Shown in pieces: positions 25,443 to 34,174 of a stretch of DNA of 64,000 nucleotides. The stretch spans positions 24,646 through 88,645 of the forward strand of contig DATKFW010000155.1 in the NCBI GenBank assembly GCA_035511075.1, given 5' to 3'. How positions within the stretch are numbered: the first letter of the stretch is position 1; every line of letters begins with the position of its first letter. Under the pieces are notes generated by a model. It did not search any database and was not told the DNA's origin. It was given only the letters and a program-made list of their open reading frames with translations. This DNA comes from DATAUD01 sp035511075 (GTDB lineage Bacteria; Verrucomicrobiota; Verrucomicrobiia; Limisphaerales; Palsa-1400). The position numbers and the translations under genes were made by a program.

Positions 25443-25675
25443 GGAAACTCAGCAACCGCGTCTTTGAGCGATTCCTCATTGATCGGGTGGTCCAGGACAC
25501 CGACATGGTACTGCCCACGTTTTTCAATCCGAACCTTCGAGGGACCCCTTGGCTGGACAGGCTCCAGCCTGGTCAAAATGTAATTGCCATCGGAAACTAA
25601 CTGCACATCGAACCTGTCTCCTGGCTTGGCCAGGCGCAGGGTCACGCGCTTTTTGTTATCGGTTACGACCGTCAT
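25439..25675 (-). CDS. vapB: VapB/AbrB-like antitoxin
   Basis: From ATG 25675 the product is 78 residues: MTVVTDNKKRVTLRLAKPGD, then FDVQLVSDGNYILTRLEPVQ and a C-terminal toxin-binding tail. The swapped-hairpin N-terminus (KKRVTLRLAKPGD) is typical of AbrB/MazE-fold antitoxins. GGGAG lies about 10 bases upstream, which supports this start over one 37 codons earlier. It precedes vapC with a 4-base overlap. Autoregulation by the VapBC complex is expected from the family. Confidence 0.83.
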   Translation of the reverse strand: MTVVTDNKKRVTLRLAKPGDRFDVQLVSDGNYILTRLEPVQPRGPSKVRIEKRGQYHVGVLDHPINEESLKDAVAEFP

Positions 25676-25756
25676 GGTGGGAATCTCCCACTTGGGGGGC
25701 CTAATTGCAAGCGTCTTCTGTTGGTGGGACAAAACCGGCTTCGTGACAGGTCGACC

Positions 25757-25888
25757 TACAAGAGCGGCGTCGGCAAGGGCAAGCACGCAAATGGCGGGGC
25801 TTGCGTTCGGAAGGCAGAATGAGGACTGTCATTTCATCCGACCGCGGAGCTCTAGTTTTGCGCTTTCCAGTCGATAAAGGACTCCTTG
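25757..25888. repeat. Imperfect direct repeat, copy B (132 bp)
   Basis: Second copy of the 22984-23116 sequence, in the same orientation and upstream of vapB. It carries only the 3' 60 bases or so of the addiction-module antitoxin gene, so it is a gene fragment. The similarity stops abruptly at 25888, where the coding part in copy A continues. Confidence 0.85.
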
Positions 25889-25963
25889 GTGGTCTCCTAA
25901 TTTCAAGAACTGGCGGTTTTTAGCCACCTCAAATGGCGTTGACGCTGGGAATTTGGGGGTGGC

Positions 25964-26887
25964 ATGATTTCGCCTTATCGCGCACAAGCAGAATTTATCG
26001 CTTGGGCTTCATTGTTTTCAGGGCAAACATTTGTGAAACTTGTTGCCTATATTGACGAATCGGGAAGGCACGACAAAACAGGCCAACAGCCGGGGGCATC
26101 TCAAATTGTCGTTGCTGGAATTGCCGATCACCAAGAGGCCTGGGGATATTTCACTAAAAAATGGTGCGCCATTTTGAAGCATTACGACGCTCCTTATTTT
26201 CATTTTACTGAGTGGGTTGATGCAGTCCATGTCGCGCGGGGAACCCGCAACCCAACCTCATCATATTGCAAAAATCCGTACAAAGGTTGGAAAAAGGAAA
26301 AGCTGGACGGTTTTTTGCTTCAACTTGGCAAACTTGCTGGCGGCGGCAAAAGGTTACTGGTAGGCGGCTTTGTTTCAACACGCGATTTCGCGGAAGCCAG
26401 AAAGCATCCAGTTTATCAAAATAGAGCGCCCTTGGAGACTGATCCTTACCGCCATTGTCTGTCATTATTTTTTGGCACTGTCATGCAAGAGATTCAGGAG
26501 TGCTGGCCGAATTGTACAAAACCAGTTACGTTCTTTTTCGATCAAAATAAAGATGACGAGTCTTGGAATCACGCTGTTTTGGATGCGCATCGGGCCGCGA
26601 AGGACAAAGACCAAAGAATTGCAGAATTATCATTTGCGAATAAAAAGGATAGACCTCACTATCCACTACAAGCCGCTGACATCGTGGCTTATCGCTTTCG
26701 TCAAATTGCTCAAAATTTTACTGATCCCGAAAACAGCGTCGTTCCTTCGGAGCTGGATAAGGTTTTAATTGTTCCAATGTTCGAAAGAGCAAATCCACAC
26801 TATCTTTCGGAAGCGGCGAAAAGCGTTTTACCAATGTTACCATTGAGATATGCTAATTATCCATGGAGAAACAAGCGCGGCAGATAG
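25964..26887 (+). CDS. DUF3800 protein
   Basis: A 307-residue protein with the DUF3800 hallmarks: LVAYIDESGRHDKTG near the N-terminus, a central PVTFFFDQNKDDESW and the C-terminal YPLQAADIVAYRFRQIAQ. These three acidic segments give an RNase H-like set of carboxylates, which suggests a nuclease or nucleic-acid enzyme, although the family has no settled function and is common near mobile and defence genes. The gene is clearly AT-richer than its neighbours and uses different codons, a sign of transfer. ATG 25964 is the longest start. GTG 26033, directly before KLVAYIDESG, matches the usual family start better. Confidence 0.75.
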   Translation: MISPYRAQAEFIAWASLFSGQTFVKLVAYIDESGRHDKTGQQPGASQIVVAGIADHQEAWGYFTKKWCAILKHYDAPYFHFTEWVDAVHVARGTRNPTSSYCKNPYKGWKKEKLDGFLLQLGKLAGGGKRLLVGGFVSTRDFAEARKHPVYQNRAPLETDPYRHCLSLFFGTVMQEIQECWPNCTKPVTFFFDQNKDDESWNHAVLDAHRAAKDKDQRIAELSFANKKDRPHYPLQAADIVAYRFRQIAQNFTDPENSVVPSELDKVLIVPMFERANPHYLSEAAKSVLPMLPLRYANYPWRNKRGR

Positions 26888-26937
26888 GCTTGAGCTAAGT
26901 GATCTAGGCTTTTAAGGCGTGCCTCACTAAACCAGAT

Positions 26938-27743
26938 ATGTCTGTTCCTTTTAACCTCGCTGTTTTACGATTGTCGAACTCTTGATTGTAATTGCCGTAA
27001 TCGCGATTCTCGCCGCATTGCTGCTTCCCGTCCTGTCAAACGCAAAACAGAGCGGTCAAACCGTCAGTTGCCTGAACAATACCAGGCAATTGATCGTCGC
27101 CACGCATTTATACGCCGATAGTTCCGATGGCTGGCTTCCGCCGAATCCTGATTTCAAAAGTCCCGACGTTTGGGTTTGCGGAGATATGTCGAATCCGGTC
27201 GAGGCGACCGACGTGTCGATTTTGAGAAATCCCGCCACGACGAAGCTCGCGCCGTATGTAGCCGGATCGATCTTCATTTATAAATGTCCCGCCGACAAGA
27301 CTGCACACGACAGGAGTGTTTCGATGAACCAGACCGTTGGCACCCAGCCCGATCCGCCAAATCGCGCGGTGGTTGGACCTTGGCTGGAGGGCACTGGACA
27401 TGGAACAGCGAATGATCCGTGGCGAACCTACGGACGACTCAGCGATACGGCAAACGGGCAACCAGTGGAATTGTGGATTTTTATCGATGAGAACCAGTAT
27501 ACGATCAACGACGCATTCGCGCTTGCGATGACTCAGCCGACTGAAATGGTTGATTGGCCGGGAACACGCCACAATTTCGGCGTTACACTCGCCTTTGCAG
27601 ACGGCCACTCCGAGATCCATCATTGGACGGACAACCGAACCAGGGGAAGCGGCCTGTCATCACCACCGAGTCAGCCGATCCTATCATCCGATAATGCTGA
27701 TATCGTTTGGCTGCAACAACGGACGTCCGCATCGGCCCGGTGA
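26938..27743 (+). pseudogene. Prepilin-like protein with frameshifted leader
   Basis: From about 26973 one frame encodes FTIVELLIVIAVIAILAALL, then PVLSNAKQSGQTVSCLNNTR and QLIVATHLYADSSDGWLPPN, ending near FADGHSEIHHWTD, the standard organisation of verrucomicrobial pseudopilin-like proteins. That frame is closed by a TAA just upstream of the Phe, so it has no leader. An ATG at 26938 lies in a neighbouring frame that stops soon after. A one-base indel between 26940 and 26975 would restore an ordinary leader. As it stands, translation could begin only at an internal codon (26982), which lacks the prepilin cleavage site. A sequencing error is an alternative explanation. Confidence 0.7.
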
Positions 27744-27819
27744 TATTTTCGCCTTCGCTTAACCGTATCCATGTAGTTGCCGCCGTGAGGACCGCAACAG
27801 AAAGCACAATATGCGAGAT

Positions 27820-27965
27820 GCCCGCTTTGCGGGCTGTCCCGGTCGTTTCCAGTCGGCGCCCCGCCGACTGCCTCCGGAATCAAAGCGATTCACGATTTGG
27901 CGAGCCATCGCCAAGGCCCCGATGCCTTCGGCGGGACGCCGAAGGCTGCGGACGGGGACGTCCGC
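27820..27965. repeat. Cluster of four perfect hairpins
   Basis: Four short perfect inverted repeats follow each other: 27820-27834 (stem GCCCGC, loop TTT), 27850-27870 (stem CAGTCGGCG, loop CCC), 27924-27946 (stem GCCTTCGGCG, loop GGA) and 27948-27965 (stem GCGGACG, loop GGGA). They fill the gap between the frameshifted pseudopilin gene and secG. None has a T-tract, so they look like a REP/BIME-like array rather than terminators, though they could block transcription between convergent genes. Confidence 0.7.
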
Positions 27966-28017
27966 GCTCCCCGATCCATCTGCATGCATACGGCTTAATA
28001 CTGACCCGACCGGCAAT

Positions 28018-28461
28018 TTACTTATTCGTCGCGGATGCGGGGGGAGGGGTCTGGGTTTGAGGGGGCGGGACGGCTGGCAACGCAGAATTGCTCAGGTCCA
28101 GGAGGCCGTTGCCGGTCGGGGTGGTGACGGGAGCCGTCGGCGGGGGAGCGCCTTGCGAAAGGGGGGCCGGGGGGCGTTTGGTAATCTCCTGCAACAGCAA
28201 CGCGGCGCCGGTCTTGCCGCGGTTGGGGGCGACTACCGCCATGAGCAACGCGATGCCAAAGAAAAAGCCGGCGACGTATTTGGTGATTTTTGTGAGGACG
28301 TTTCCCGAGCCCGCGCCAAAAAGGGCGTCGGTGGCCGCGCCGCCGAAGGCCATACCGGCGCCGGCCTCCTTCTTGGGCAACTGCAAAAGGACCAGCATGA
28401 CGAGCAAAATGCAGTCCAGAAACATCAGCACTGTCAAAAAGATATAAAGAATTTCAAGCAT
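28018..28461 (-). CDS. secG: SecG preprotein translocase subunit
   Basis: A 147-residue membrane protein with two helices: LEILYIFLTVLMFLDCILLV followed by MLVLLQLPKKEAGAGMAFGG, and YVAGFFFGIALLMAVVA. The Q-x-x-K-x-x-G-x-GMAFGG segment between the helices is the SecG signature. It supports the SecYE channel in protein export. The C-terminal 60 residues are rich in Pro and Thr and extend past the usual 75-110 residues. It follows tpiA by 6 bases, in the common pgk-tpiA-secG arrangement. Confidence 0.92.
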   Translation of the reverse strand: MLEILYIFLTVLMFLDCILLVMLVLLQLPKKEAGAGMAFGGAATDALFGAGSGNVLTKITKYVAGFFFGIALLMAVVAPNRGKTGAALLLQEITKRPPAPLSQGAPPPTAPVTTPTGNGLLDLSNSALPAVPPPQTQTPPPASATNK

Positions 28462-28467
28462 AACCCG

Positions 28468-29232
28468 CTAAATCGAGTTTTTAATAATATCAGAAAAACT
28501 GCGCGTGTCCAGTGACGCCCCGCCGACCAGCGCGCCGTCAACATCGGTCTGTTCCATTAAAACGCGCGCATTGGACGGTTTGACACTTCCACCATATTGG
28601 ATGCGGACACGGCGCGCAACGTTTTCGTCGAAGATTCCGACCAGGAGCTTTCGGATAAAGGCGTGGGCTTCCTGGGCCTGGGCGGTGGTGGCGGTTTTGC
28701 CGGTGCCGATGGCCCAGACTGGTTCGTAGGCGAGAATGGTTTCCTGCATCTGGTCGCCGGTCAAGCCGGCGAGGCTGCCATGGACTTGTGTGTGGAGCAC
28801 CTTTTCCGTGTGGCCGCCCTCGCGTTCGGCCAGGGTTTCGCCGACGCACACAATGGGCTTGAGGGCGGCGGCGTGGGCGGCGCGGGCCTTTTTGGAAACC
28901 AATTCGTCGCTTTCCTTCTGGTAGTGGCGGCGCTCGGAGTGGCCGAGGATGACGTAGCGGACGGAAAATTCCTTGAGCATGCCCGCGGTGATCTCGCCGG
29001 TGTACGCGCCGTAATTGTGCTCGCTCATGTTTTGCGCGCCGAGCCGGATGCTGCAGTCCAGGATGGCCTTGGAAACTTCGTCCAACGCGGTAAACGGCGG
29101 GCAGATGACGACATCCACCTCCCTGATGTTGGCCAGTTCAATTTTCAACCCTTTGGCCAAAGCGAGGGCTTCGGCAACCGTTTTGTTCATTTTCCAGTTG
29201 CCGGCGATGATGAGTTTTCGTTCTTTATTCAT
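28468..29232 (-). CDS. tpiA: Triosephosphate isomerase
   Basis: A 254-residue TIM-barrel enzyme interconverting dihydroxyacetone phosphate and glyceraldehyde 3-phosphate. Residues to note are the N-terminal GNWKMNKT (Asn and Lys), VILGHSERRHYQKESDE (electrophile His), AYEPVWAIGTGKTATT (catalytic Glu and the flexible loop) and YGGSVKPSNA with GALVGGASL (phosphate binding). It lies 13 bases after pgk and 6 bases before secG. Confidence 0.97.
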   Translation of the reverse strand: MNKERKLIIAGNWKMNKTVAEALALAKGLKIELANIREVDVVICPPFTALDEVSKAILDCSIRLGAQNMSEHNYGAYTGEITAGMLKEFSVRYVILGHSERRHYQKESDELVSKKARAAHAAALKPIVCVGETLAEREGGHTEKVLHTQVHGSLAGLTGDQMQETILAYEPVWAIGTGKTATTAQAQEAHAFIRKLLVGIFDENVARRVRIQYGGSVKPSNARVLMEQTDVDGALVGGASLDTRSFSDIIKNSI

Positions 29233-29245
29233 GAAAAAGTTTCAA

Positions 29246-30502
29246 TCACTTTGCGGAAAGGGCCGCGACCCCCGGAAGCACCTTGCCCTCCAAAAATTCC
29301 AGGCTCGCGCCGCCGCCGGTGCTCATGAAAGTCACCTTGTCGCCCAGACCGGCCTGGTTGAGCGCCTTGACGCTGTCGCCGCCGCCGATGATGCTCTTGG
29401 CGCCGTTGCTGGCGGTGGCTTCGGCGACGGCGCGCGCGACGACGTTGGTGCCCTCGGCGAAACGGGCGTCTTCAAACATCCCCATCGGGCCGTTCCACAT
29501 GATGGTTTTTGCGCCGCGCACGATTTCGGCGAAGCGCTGGGCGGTGTCCGGTCCGATGTCGAATCCTTCGGCGTCGTCGGGAATATCCACGGCGCTGAGC
29601 GCGCGGGGATTTTGAAATTCCATGACGGGCTTGCCTTTCTTATTGACTTTCCCGGTATCGACGGGCGTGGCGATGATATTGTCTGAGGGCAGCAGGAACT
29701 GGACGCCGCGGGTCCTGGCCTTTACCATGGCGGAGCGCGCGATGTCGAGTTTATCGGGTTCGGAAAGGGATTTGCCGACTTTTTGGCCCAACGCCAATTT
29801 GAAGGTGTAAGCCATGGCGCCGCCGATCAGAATGGTGTCTGCCTTTTCGAGCAGGCGGTCGATGACTTTAATTTTGTCCGAGACTTTGGCGCCGCCCAGA
29901 ACGACGACGAACGGGCGGGCGGGATTTTCCAGTTCCTGGCCCAGGAACTTCAGCTCGCGCTGCATCAAGAGTCCGGCGGCGCATTTGCCACCGCGCCGGG
30001 CGATAATGCGGGGAGCGCCCTCTGTCGAGGCGTGGGCCCTGTGGGCCGCGCCAAAGGCGTCGTTGACGTAGAGATCGGCCAAACGGGCAAGTTTTTCGGC
30101 GAAGACGGGATCGTTGGCTTCCTCCTCGTCGTGGTAGCGGACATTTTCCAGGAGGAGAAGATCGCCCGGCTTGAGAGCGGCGGCGGCTTTTTCCGCCGGT
30201 TCGCCGACGCAATCATCGGCGAAAGCGACGGGGCGGCCAATCATGGCTGAAAGTTTCTCGGCCACGGGCCGCAACGACATCGAAGGCTCGCGCCTGCCCT
30301 TGGGACGTCCGAGGTGGGCGGCGAGGATGATTTTGGCGCGCTTGTCGATGAGGAGGCGCAAAGTGGGGAGCGTTTCCTGGATGCGGGTGGCGTCATTGAT
30401 CACCATTTTCCCGTTTTTTTCCTCCATCGGGACGTTGTAATCGACGCGGACCAGCACGCGCTGGTCATGCACATTGAGATCTTCGACAGTCAATTTATCC
30501 AT
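29246..30502 (-). CDS. pgk: Phosphoglycerate kinase
   Basis: A 418-residue glycolytic kinase transferring phosphate between 1,3-bisphosphoglycerate and ADP. It has RVLVRVDYNVPMEEKNGKMV, LAAHLGRPKGRREPSMSL, ENVRYHDEEEANDPVFA, VVVLGGAKVSDKIKVIDRLL and the C-terminal IIGGGDSVKALNQAG and MSTGGGASLEFLEGK. The protein starts at ATG 30502 (MDKLTVEDL). The reading frame stays open 139 codons further upstream, but that extension is not PGK-like and would run through the promoter region shared with argD. No strong ribosome-binding site precedes the start. First gene of the pgk-tpiA-secG operon. Confidence 0.97.
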   Translation of the reverse strand: MDKLTVEDLNVHDQRVLVRVDYNVPMEEKNGKMVINDATRIQETLPTLRLLIDKRAKIILAAHLGRPKGRREPSMSLRPVAEKLSAMIGRPVAFADDCVGEPAEKAAAALKPGDLLLLENVRYHDEEEANDPVFAEKLARLADLYVNDAFGAAHRAHASTEGAPRIIARRGGKCAAGLLMQRELKFLGQELENPARPFVVVLGGAKVSDKIKVIDRLLEKADTILIGGAMAYTFKLALGQKVGKSLSEPDKLDIARSAMVKARTRGVQFLLPSDNIIATPVDTGKVNKKGKPVMEFQNPRALSAVDIPDDAEGFDIGPDTAQRFAEIVRGAKTIMWNGPMGMFEDARFAEGTNVVARAVAEATASNGAKSIIGGGDSVKALNQAGLGDKVTFMSTGGGASLEFLEGKVLPGVAALSAK

Positions 30503-30715
30503 AAACCGAGGAAAGAGTAATCGGCAAGGAGGGGAAGATTCAACTGAGAAACAAAAGGGTTGAAAATGGACTGGATGAACAGGATGGACTCGTCCGGCGG
30601 AAACTGGTTCAGAACGGTTGAAAAATTGCGCGGTTGATTTGTCTGATTGAACCGGCCGGGCAAACATGGCATCGTATCGCCTTATGATTGATAGGAAACC
30701 ATCACAGGCGAGGAA

Positions 30716-32005
30716 ATGAGAGAGATTTTGCCAGCGCCTTCGGCCGCGGTGCGGAACGAAGCGCAATCCATCCAGGAACGGTTTCAAAAAAATGTGGCGC
30801 CGACCTATGCGCGCTTCGACGTGGTACTCGAGCGCGGAGAAGGCGCGTACGTCTGGGACATCCACGGCAAACGCTACCTGGACCTGGGGGGCGGCATCGC
30901 GGTTTGCGCGCTGGGCCATGCTTCGCGGGACATCACCGAGGCGCTGGTCGAACAGTCAAGAGAATTGGTCCACGTATCCAATCTCTATTATCACCAGCCC
31001 CAGGGGCTTTTTGCCGAGAAGCTCGTCGGGTTGATCGGGCCGGGGAAGATTTTTTTTTGCAACAGCGGCGGGGAGGCCACTGAAGGGCTTTTCAAGCTTG
31101 CCCGCAAATTCGGCCACGAGGAGGGCCGATTCGAAATCCTGACGGCGGAGAATTCGTTTCATGGGCGGACATTGGCGGGGATTGCAGCGACCGGGCAGGC
31201 CAAGGTCAAGAAGGGCTTCGAACCGATGGTCGCCGGTTTCCGGCACATCCCGTTCAACGATCTGGCCGCCGCGCGGGCCGCGCTTTCTCCGGCGACGGCG
31301 GCGATATTGATCGAAGGAATCCAGGGCGAGGGCGGCGTGACGCCCGCGACGGCCGAATACCTTCTGGGCCTGCGCCAATTGTGCGACGAAAAGAACCTGC
31401 TGCTGCTGATGGACGAGGTGCAGTGCGGGCATTTTCGCACGGGGCGGTTCCAAAGTTTTCAGCGGATCCTGGAGGGCGCGGCGGACGCGGTCCCGCGTTT
31501 TTTGCCCGATGGCGTTGCGATGGCCAAATCGCTGGGCGGGGGATTTCCGATTGGCGCATTCTGGGTGCGGGCGCCTCACGCGGACCTGCTTGGGCCGGGA
31601 ACACACGGCAGCACTTACGGCGGATCGCCGCTGGCATGCGCGGTCGGCTTGAAAATATTGCAGGTGATCGAAAGGGATGGGCTGGCGGCCAACGCGCGCA
31701 CGATGGGAGAATTTTTGCACGAGGAATTGACGCGCATCCGGGGGAAATATCCGTCCGTGCTCCGGCGGGTTCGCGGAATGGGATTGATGATTGGGATTGA
31801 GCTGGAGGAAAAAATCCCGGCGTTCGCGGCCAGTGAAAAAGCGGCGGCGATCCAATTTGTCGAGGCGCTGCATCACGCGGGCGCGCTGACGATTCCCGCC
31901 GGGACGCGAGTGATTCGACTGCTGCCGGCGTTGAACCTGCGGCGCGCGGAGGCGGCGGATGCGGTGCAGATCATCGAGTCGGTGGTCGCGGAGCTATCGG
32001 TATGA
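30716..32005 (+). CDS. argD: Acetylornithine-type class III aminotransferase
   Basis: A 429-residue PLP enzyme. It has DLGGGIAVCALGHA, FCNSGGEATEGLFKLARKFG, FHGRTLAGIAATGQAKVKKG, LIEGIQGEGGVTPATAEYL, the PLP-phosphate Asp in LLLLMDEVQCGHFRTGRF and the Schiff-base Lys in GVAMAKSLGGGFPIGAFWV. The context (overlap with argF by 4 bases) indicates N-acetylornithine aminotransferase in arginine biosynthesis. The substrate could still be another omega-amino acid, because the NSGGEATE motif differs slightly from the usual NSG(A/T)EANE. GAGGAA directly precedes ATG 30716. Divergent from pgk, with about 210 bases between them. Confidence 0.88.
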   Translation: MREILPAPSAAVRNEAQSIQERFQKNVAPTYARFDVVLERGEGAYVWDIHGKRYLDLGGGIAVCALGHASRDITEALVEQSRELVHVSNLYYHQPQGLFAEKLVGLIGPGKIFFCNSGGEATEGLFKLARKFGHEEGRFEILTAENSFHGRTLAGIAATGQAKVKKGFEPMVAGFRHIPFNDLAAARAALSPATAAILIEGIQGEGGVTPATAEYLLGLRQLCDEKNLLLLMDEVQCGHFRTGRFQSFQRILEGAADAVPRFLPDGVAMAKSLGGGFPIGAFWVRAPHADLLGPGTHGSTYGGSPLACAVGLKILQVIERDGLAANARTMGEFLHEELTRIRGKYPSVLRRVRGMGLMIGIELEEKIPAFAASEKAAAIQFVEALHHAGALTIPAGTRVIRLLPALNLRRAEAADAVQIIESVVAELSV

Positions 32006-32898
32006 AACATTTGTTGAGCGTGGAAGCAATGTCGCTGGAGGAAATCCAACACATACTGGAGGCGACGGTGAGCATGAAACGGGAACGGGGACGGCATTCC
32101 TCGCTGCCGCTGACGGGCAAAGTATGGGCGCTGATCTTTTCCAAATCTTCGACTCGGACGCGGGTCTCCTTTGAGGTGGGAATCCGGGAATTGGGAGGGC
32201 AGCCGATGTTTCTGAGCACCAACGACGCGCAGTTGGGGCGGGGCGAGGCGATCCGCGATACGGCGCGCGTGCTGGGGCGGATGATTCACGGGGCGGTGAT
32301 CCGGACTTACGCGCAGCATGACGTGGAGGAGTTCGCCGAATTTGGACGGATCCCGACGATCAACGCGCTGACTGACGAGGAGCATCCGTGCCAGATATTG
32401 ACGGACATTTTCACTTATCAGGAAAAGCGGGGGTCCATCGCGGGCAGGCGCGTGGTGTTTATTGGCGACGGCGCGTGCAATGTCCCGGCGTCGTGGATAT
32501 TCGCGTCGGCAAAGCTGGGGTTCGAGCTGAGGATAGCGGCGCCGAAGAAATTTCAGCCGGCGGCGGAAGTGTTGAGGCGGGCGGGCGGAAAAGTCATCGT
32601 GACGGAAGATGTGCGCGGAGCGGCCCACGGGGCGGACCTGCTTTATACGGACGTTTGGGTCTCGATGGGCAAAGAGGCGGAATCCGCCGATCGGATGGCG
32701 GAACTGGCCGGATACCAGATCAACCACAGCGTCGTAAAGCTGGCGAAACCTGACGCGCTGGTGATGCATTGTCTGCCGGCCTATCGCGGGAAGGAAATCG
32801 ACGAGGCGACATTTGAAGCGAACGCACAAACGATATTCGACCAGGCGGAAAACCGGCTGCATTGCCAGAAAGCGATCATCAACTGGCTGGTGAGTTAG
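32002..32898 (+). CDS. argF: Ornithine carbamoyltransferase
   Basis: A 298-residue cytosolic transferase joining carbamoyl phosphate and ornithine to give citrulline. The carbamoyl-phosphate motif is SKSSTRTRVSFEVGIRELGG, followed by the His-Pro motif in TDEEHPCQILTDIFTY, the ornithine-binding DVWVSMGKEAES (a variant of D-x-W-x-SMG) and HCLPAYRGKEID with the catalytic Cys. It overlaps argD by 4 bases (ATGA), so the two arginine genes form an operon. Confidence 0.96.
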   Translation: MKHLLSVEAMSLEEIQHILEATVSMKRERGRHSSLPLTGKVWALIFSKSSTRTRVSFEVGIRELGGQPMFLSTNDAQLGRGEAIRDTARVLGRMIHGAVIRTYAQHDVEEFAEFGRIPTINALTDEEHPCQILTDIFTYQEKRGSIAGRRVVFIGDGACNVPASWIFASAKLGFELRIAAPKKFQPAAEVLRRAGGKVIVTEDVRGAAHGADLLYTDVWVSMGKEAESADRMAELAGYQINHSVVKLAKPDALVMHCLPAYRGKEIDEATFEANAQTIFDQAENRLHCQKAIINWLVS

Positions 32899-32922
32899 AG
32901 GGTGTCCCAGAGAAATTAGAAC

Positions 32923-34158
32923 GTGCTTTTTTCGCGCGAACGCTCTAGTTTGAAATTCATGGTTTGGCTTATCGCCGTTGTTTGTATGGGCCTCGCGGGC
33001 GCGTCGGGATATTACCAAGGTCCCGTCCGGGGGGTGTTTTGGTTTTTTGGACTTGTAATTGGCGCAGTGCTGGGGGGGCTGCTTACGCCGTTGACCAAAC
33101 ACCTGCTGCCGTTAATCGGATTGGTTCATCCGGTCTGGGGAATATTCGTGCCACAAGCCATTGGCTTCCTGGTGGTGATGATCGTTTTCCTGATCGCCGG
33201 CCAGGTGTTGCACCAGAAGATCGCCTTTTTTTACAAGTACAAGGCCGATGATGTGACGCGGGTTTCCTGGGAGCGAATGTACTCGCGACTCGGTTTCTGC
33301 GTCGGGCTGCTCAACGGCTCGATTTGTTTTTTGCTGTTGATGATTCCGATTTATGTCTGCGGCTATTTCACGACGGAAGCGCAGGGCGGCGAGGGCGATC
33401 CTGCCGGGGCCCGATTTCTCACCCAGACGCGGGCGGAATTGGAAAAAGACAGGCTGGACCACGTCGTAGCGGCGTATGATCCGACGCCGCCGCAGGTCTA
33501 CAAAGCGGCGGACATCGCGACTCTGGTGCTGCACAACCCGCTGTCGGAAGCGCGGCTGTCGCATTATCCGCCGTTGTTGCAATTGGGTGAGCAACCGGAG
33601 TTCAAGGAACTGGGCAATGACGTGAATCTCCAGCAGTTGATTCAAGGGCAGGCCACGGTGCGGCAGGTTGTCGAGTATCCCAAAGTGCAGGCCATCCTGA
33701 CCAACGCGGCCATAACGGCCGAGGTTTCCGCGCTGATTGGGAACGACCTGGACGATCTTCAAGGGTTCCTGTTGACCGGGCAATCCGCCAAGTACGACAG
33801 CGAAACAATCCTGGGAATATGGACGGCCGACCGCGTCGGCACGATGGCGGAAGTCCGCCGGCGACAGCCCGAATTGACGCCGCTGCAAATGCGGGAGAAG
33901 GAGCAGGATATTTATCCGATACTGGCAGGGCTTTCGTTGACAGCGATTCCCAACGGGCAAATGATATTGAAGAAATCGACCGCGAACACACCCAACAACG
34001 CCGTCGTGGCAATGGGCACATGGAAACGGGAGGACGCCGGATATGAAGTGACGCTTCCAGGATCGCACCCGGAAACATCGGATGTCCGGATTGAGGACGG
34101 CAATAAACTGCTTCTTCCCAAGGACGGGTTTGTGCTGGTTTTTGACAAGGAATTGTAA
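32923..34158 (+). CDS. CvpA-like membrane protein with soluble C-terminal domain
   Basis: A 411-residue protein with four hydrophobic segments in the first 150 residues: MVWLIAVVCMGLAGASGYYQ, GVFWFFGLVIGAVLGGLL, GIFVPQAIGFLVVMIVFLIA and FCVGLLNGSICFLLLMIPIY. This order, with the N-terminal GP..G and a G.L.G in the last helix, resembles CvpA-family proteins. The C-terminal 260 residues are soluble and contain two repeats of LQQLIQGQATVRQVVEYPKV-like helical sequence. The function is unknown, and surface or envelope roles are suspected for CvpA. GTG 32923 opens the frame, but ATG 32959 directly before the first helix is also likely. It follows argF by 25 bases and precedes the citrate synthase gene by 16. 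Confidence 0.65.
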   Translation: MLFSRERSSLKFMVWLIAVVCMGLAGASGYYQGPVRGVFWFFGLVIGAVLGGLLTPLTKHLLPLIGLVHPVWGIFVPQAIGFLVVMIVFLIAGQVLHQKIAFFYKYKADDVTRVSWERMYSRLGFCVGLLNGSICFLLLMIPIYVCGYFTTEAQGGEGDPAGARFLTQTRAELEKDRLDHVVAAYDPTPPQVYKAADIATLVLHNPLSEARLSHYPPLLQLGEQPEFKELGNDVNLQQLIQGQATVRQVVEYPKVQAILTNAAITAEVSALIGNDLDDLQGFLLTGQSAKYDSETILGIWTADRVGTMAEVRRRQPELTPLQMREKEQDIYPILAGLSLTAIPNGQMILKKSTANTPNNAVVAMGTWKREDAGYEVTLPGSHPETSDVRIEDGNKLLLPKDGFVLVFDKEL

Positions 34159-34174
34159 AACAGAAAATTGATCC

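Noticed and set aside
30503..30919. 139-codon upstream extension of the pgk frame
   Set aside because: The extra residues are unlike PGK and cover the promoter region shared with argD, while ATG 30502 gives the usual PGK N-terminus and length.
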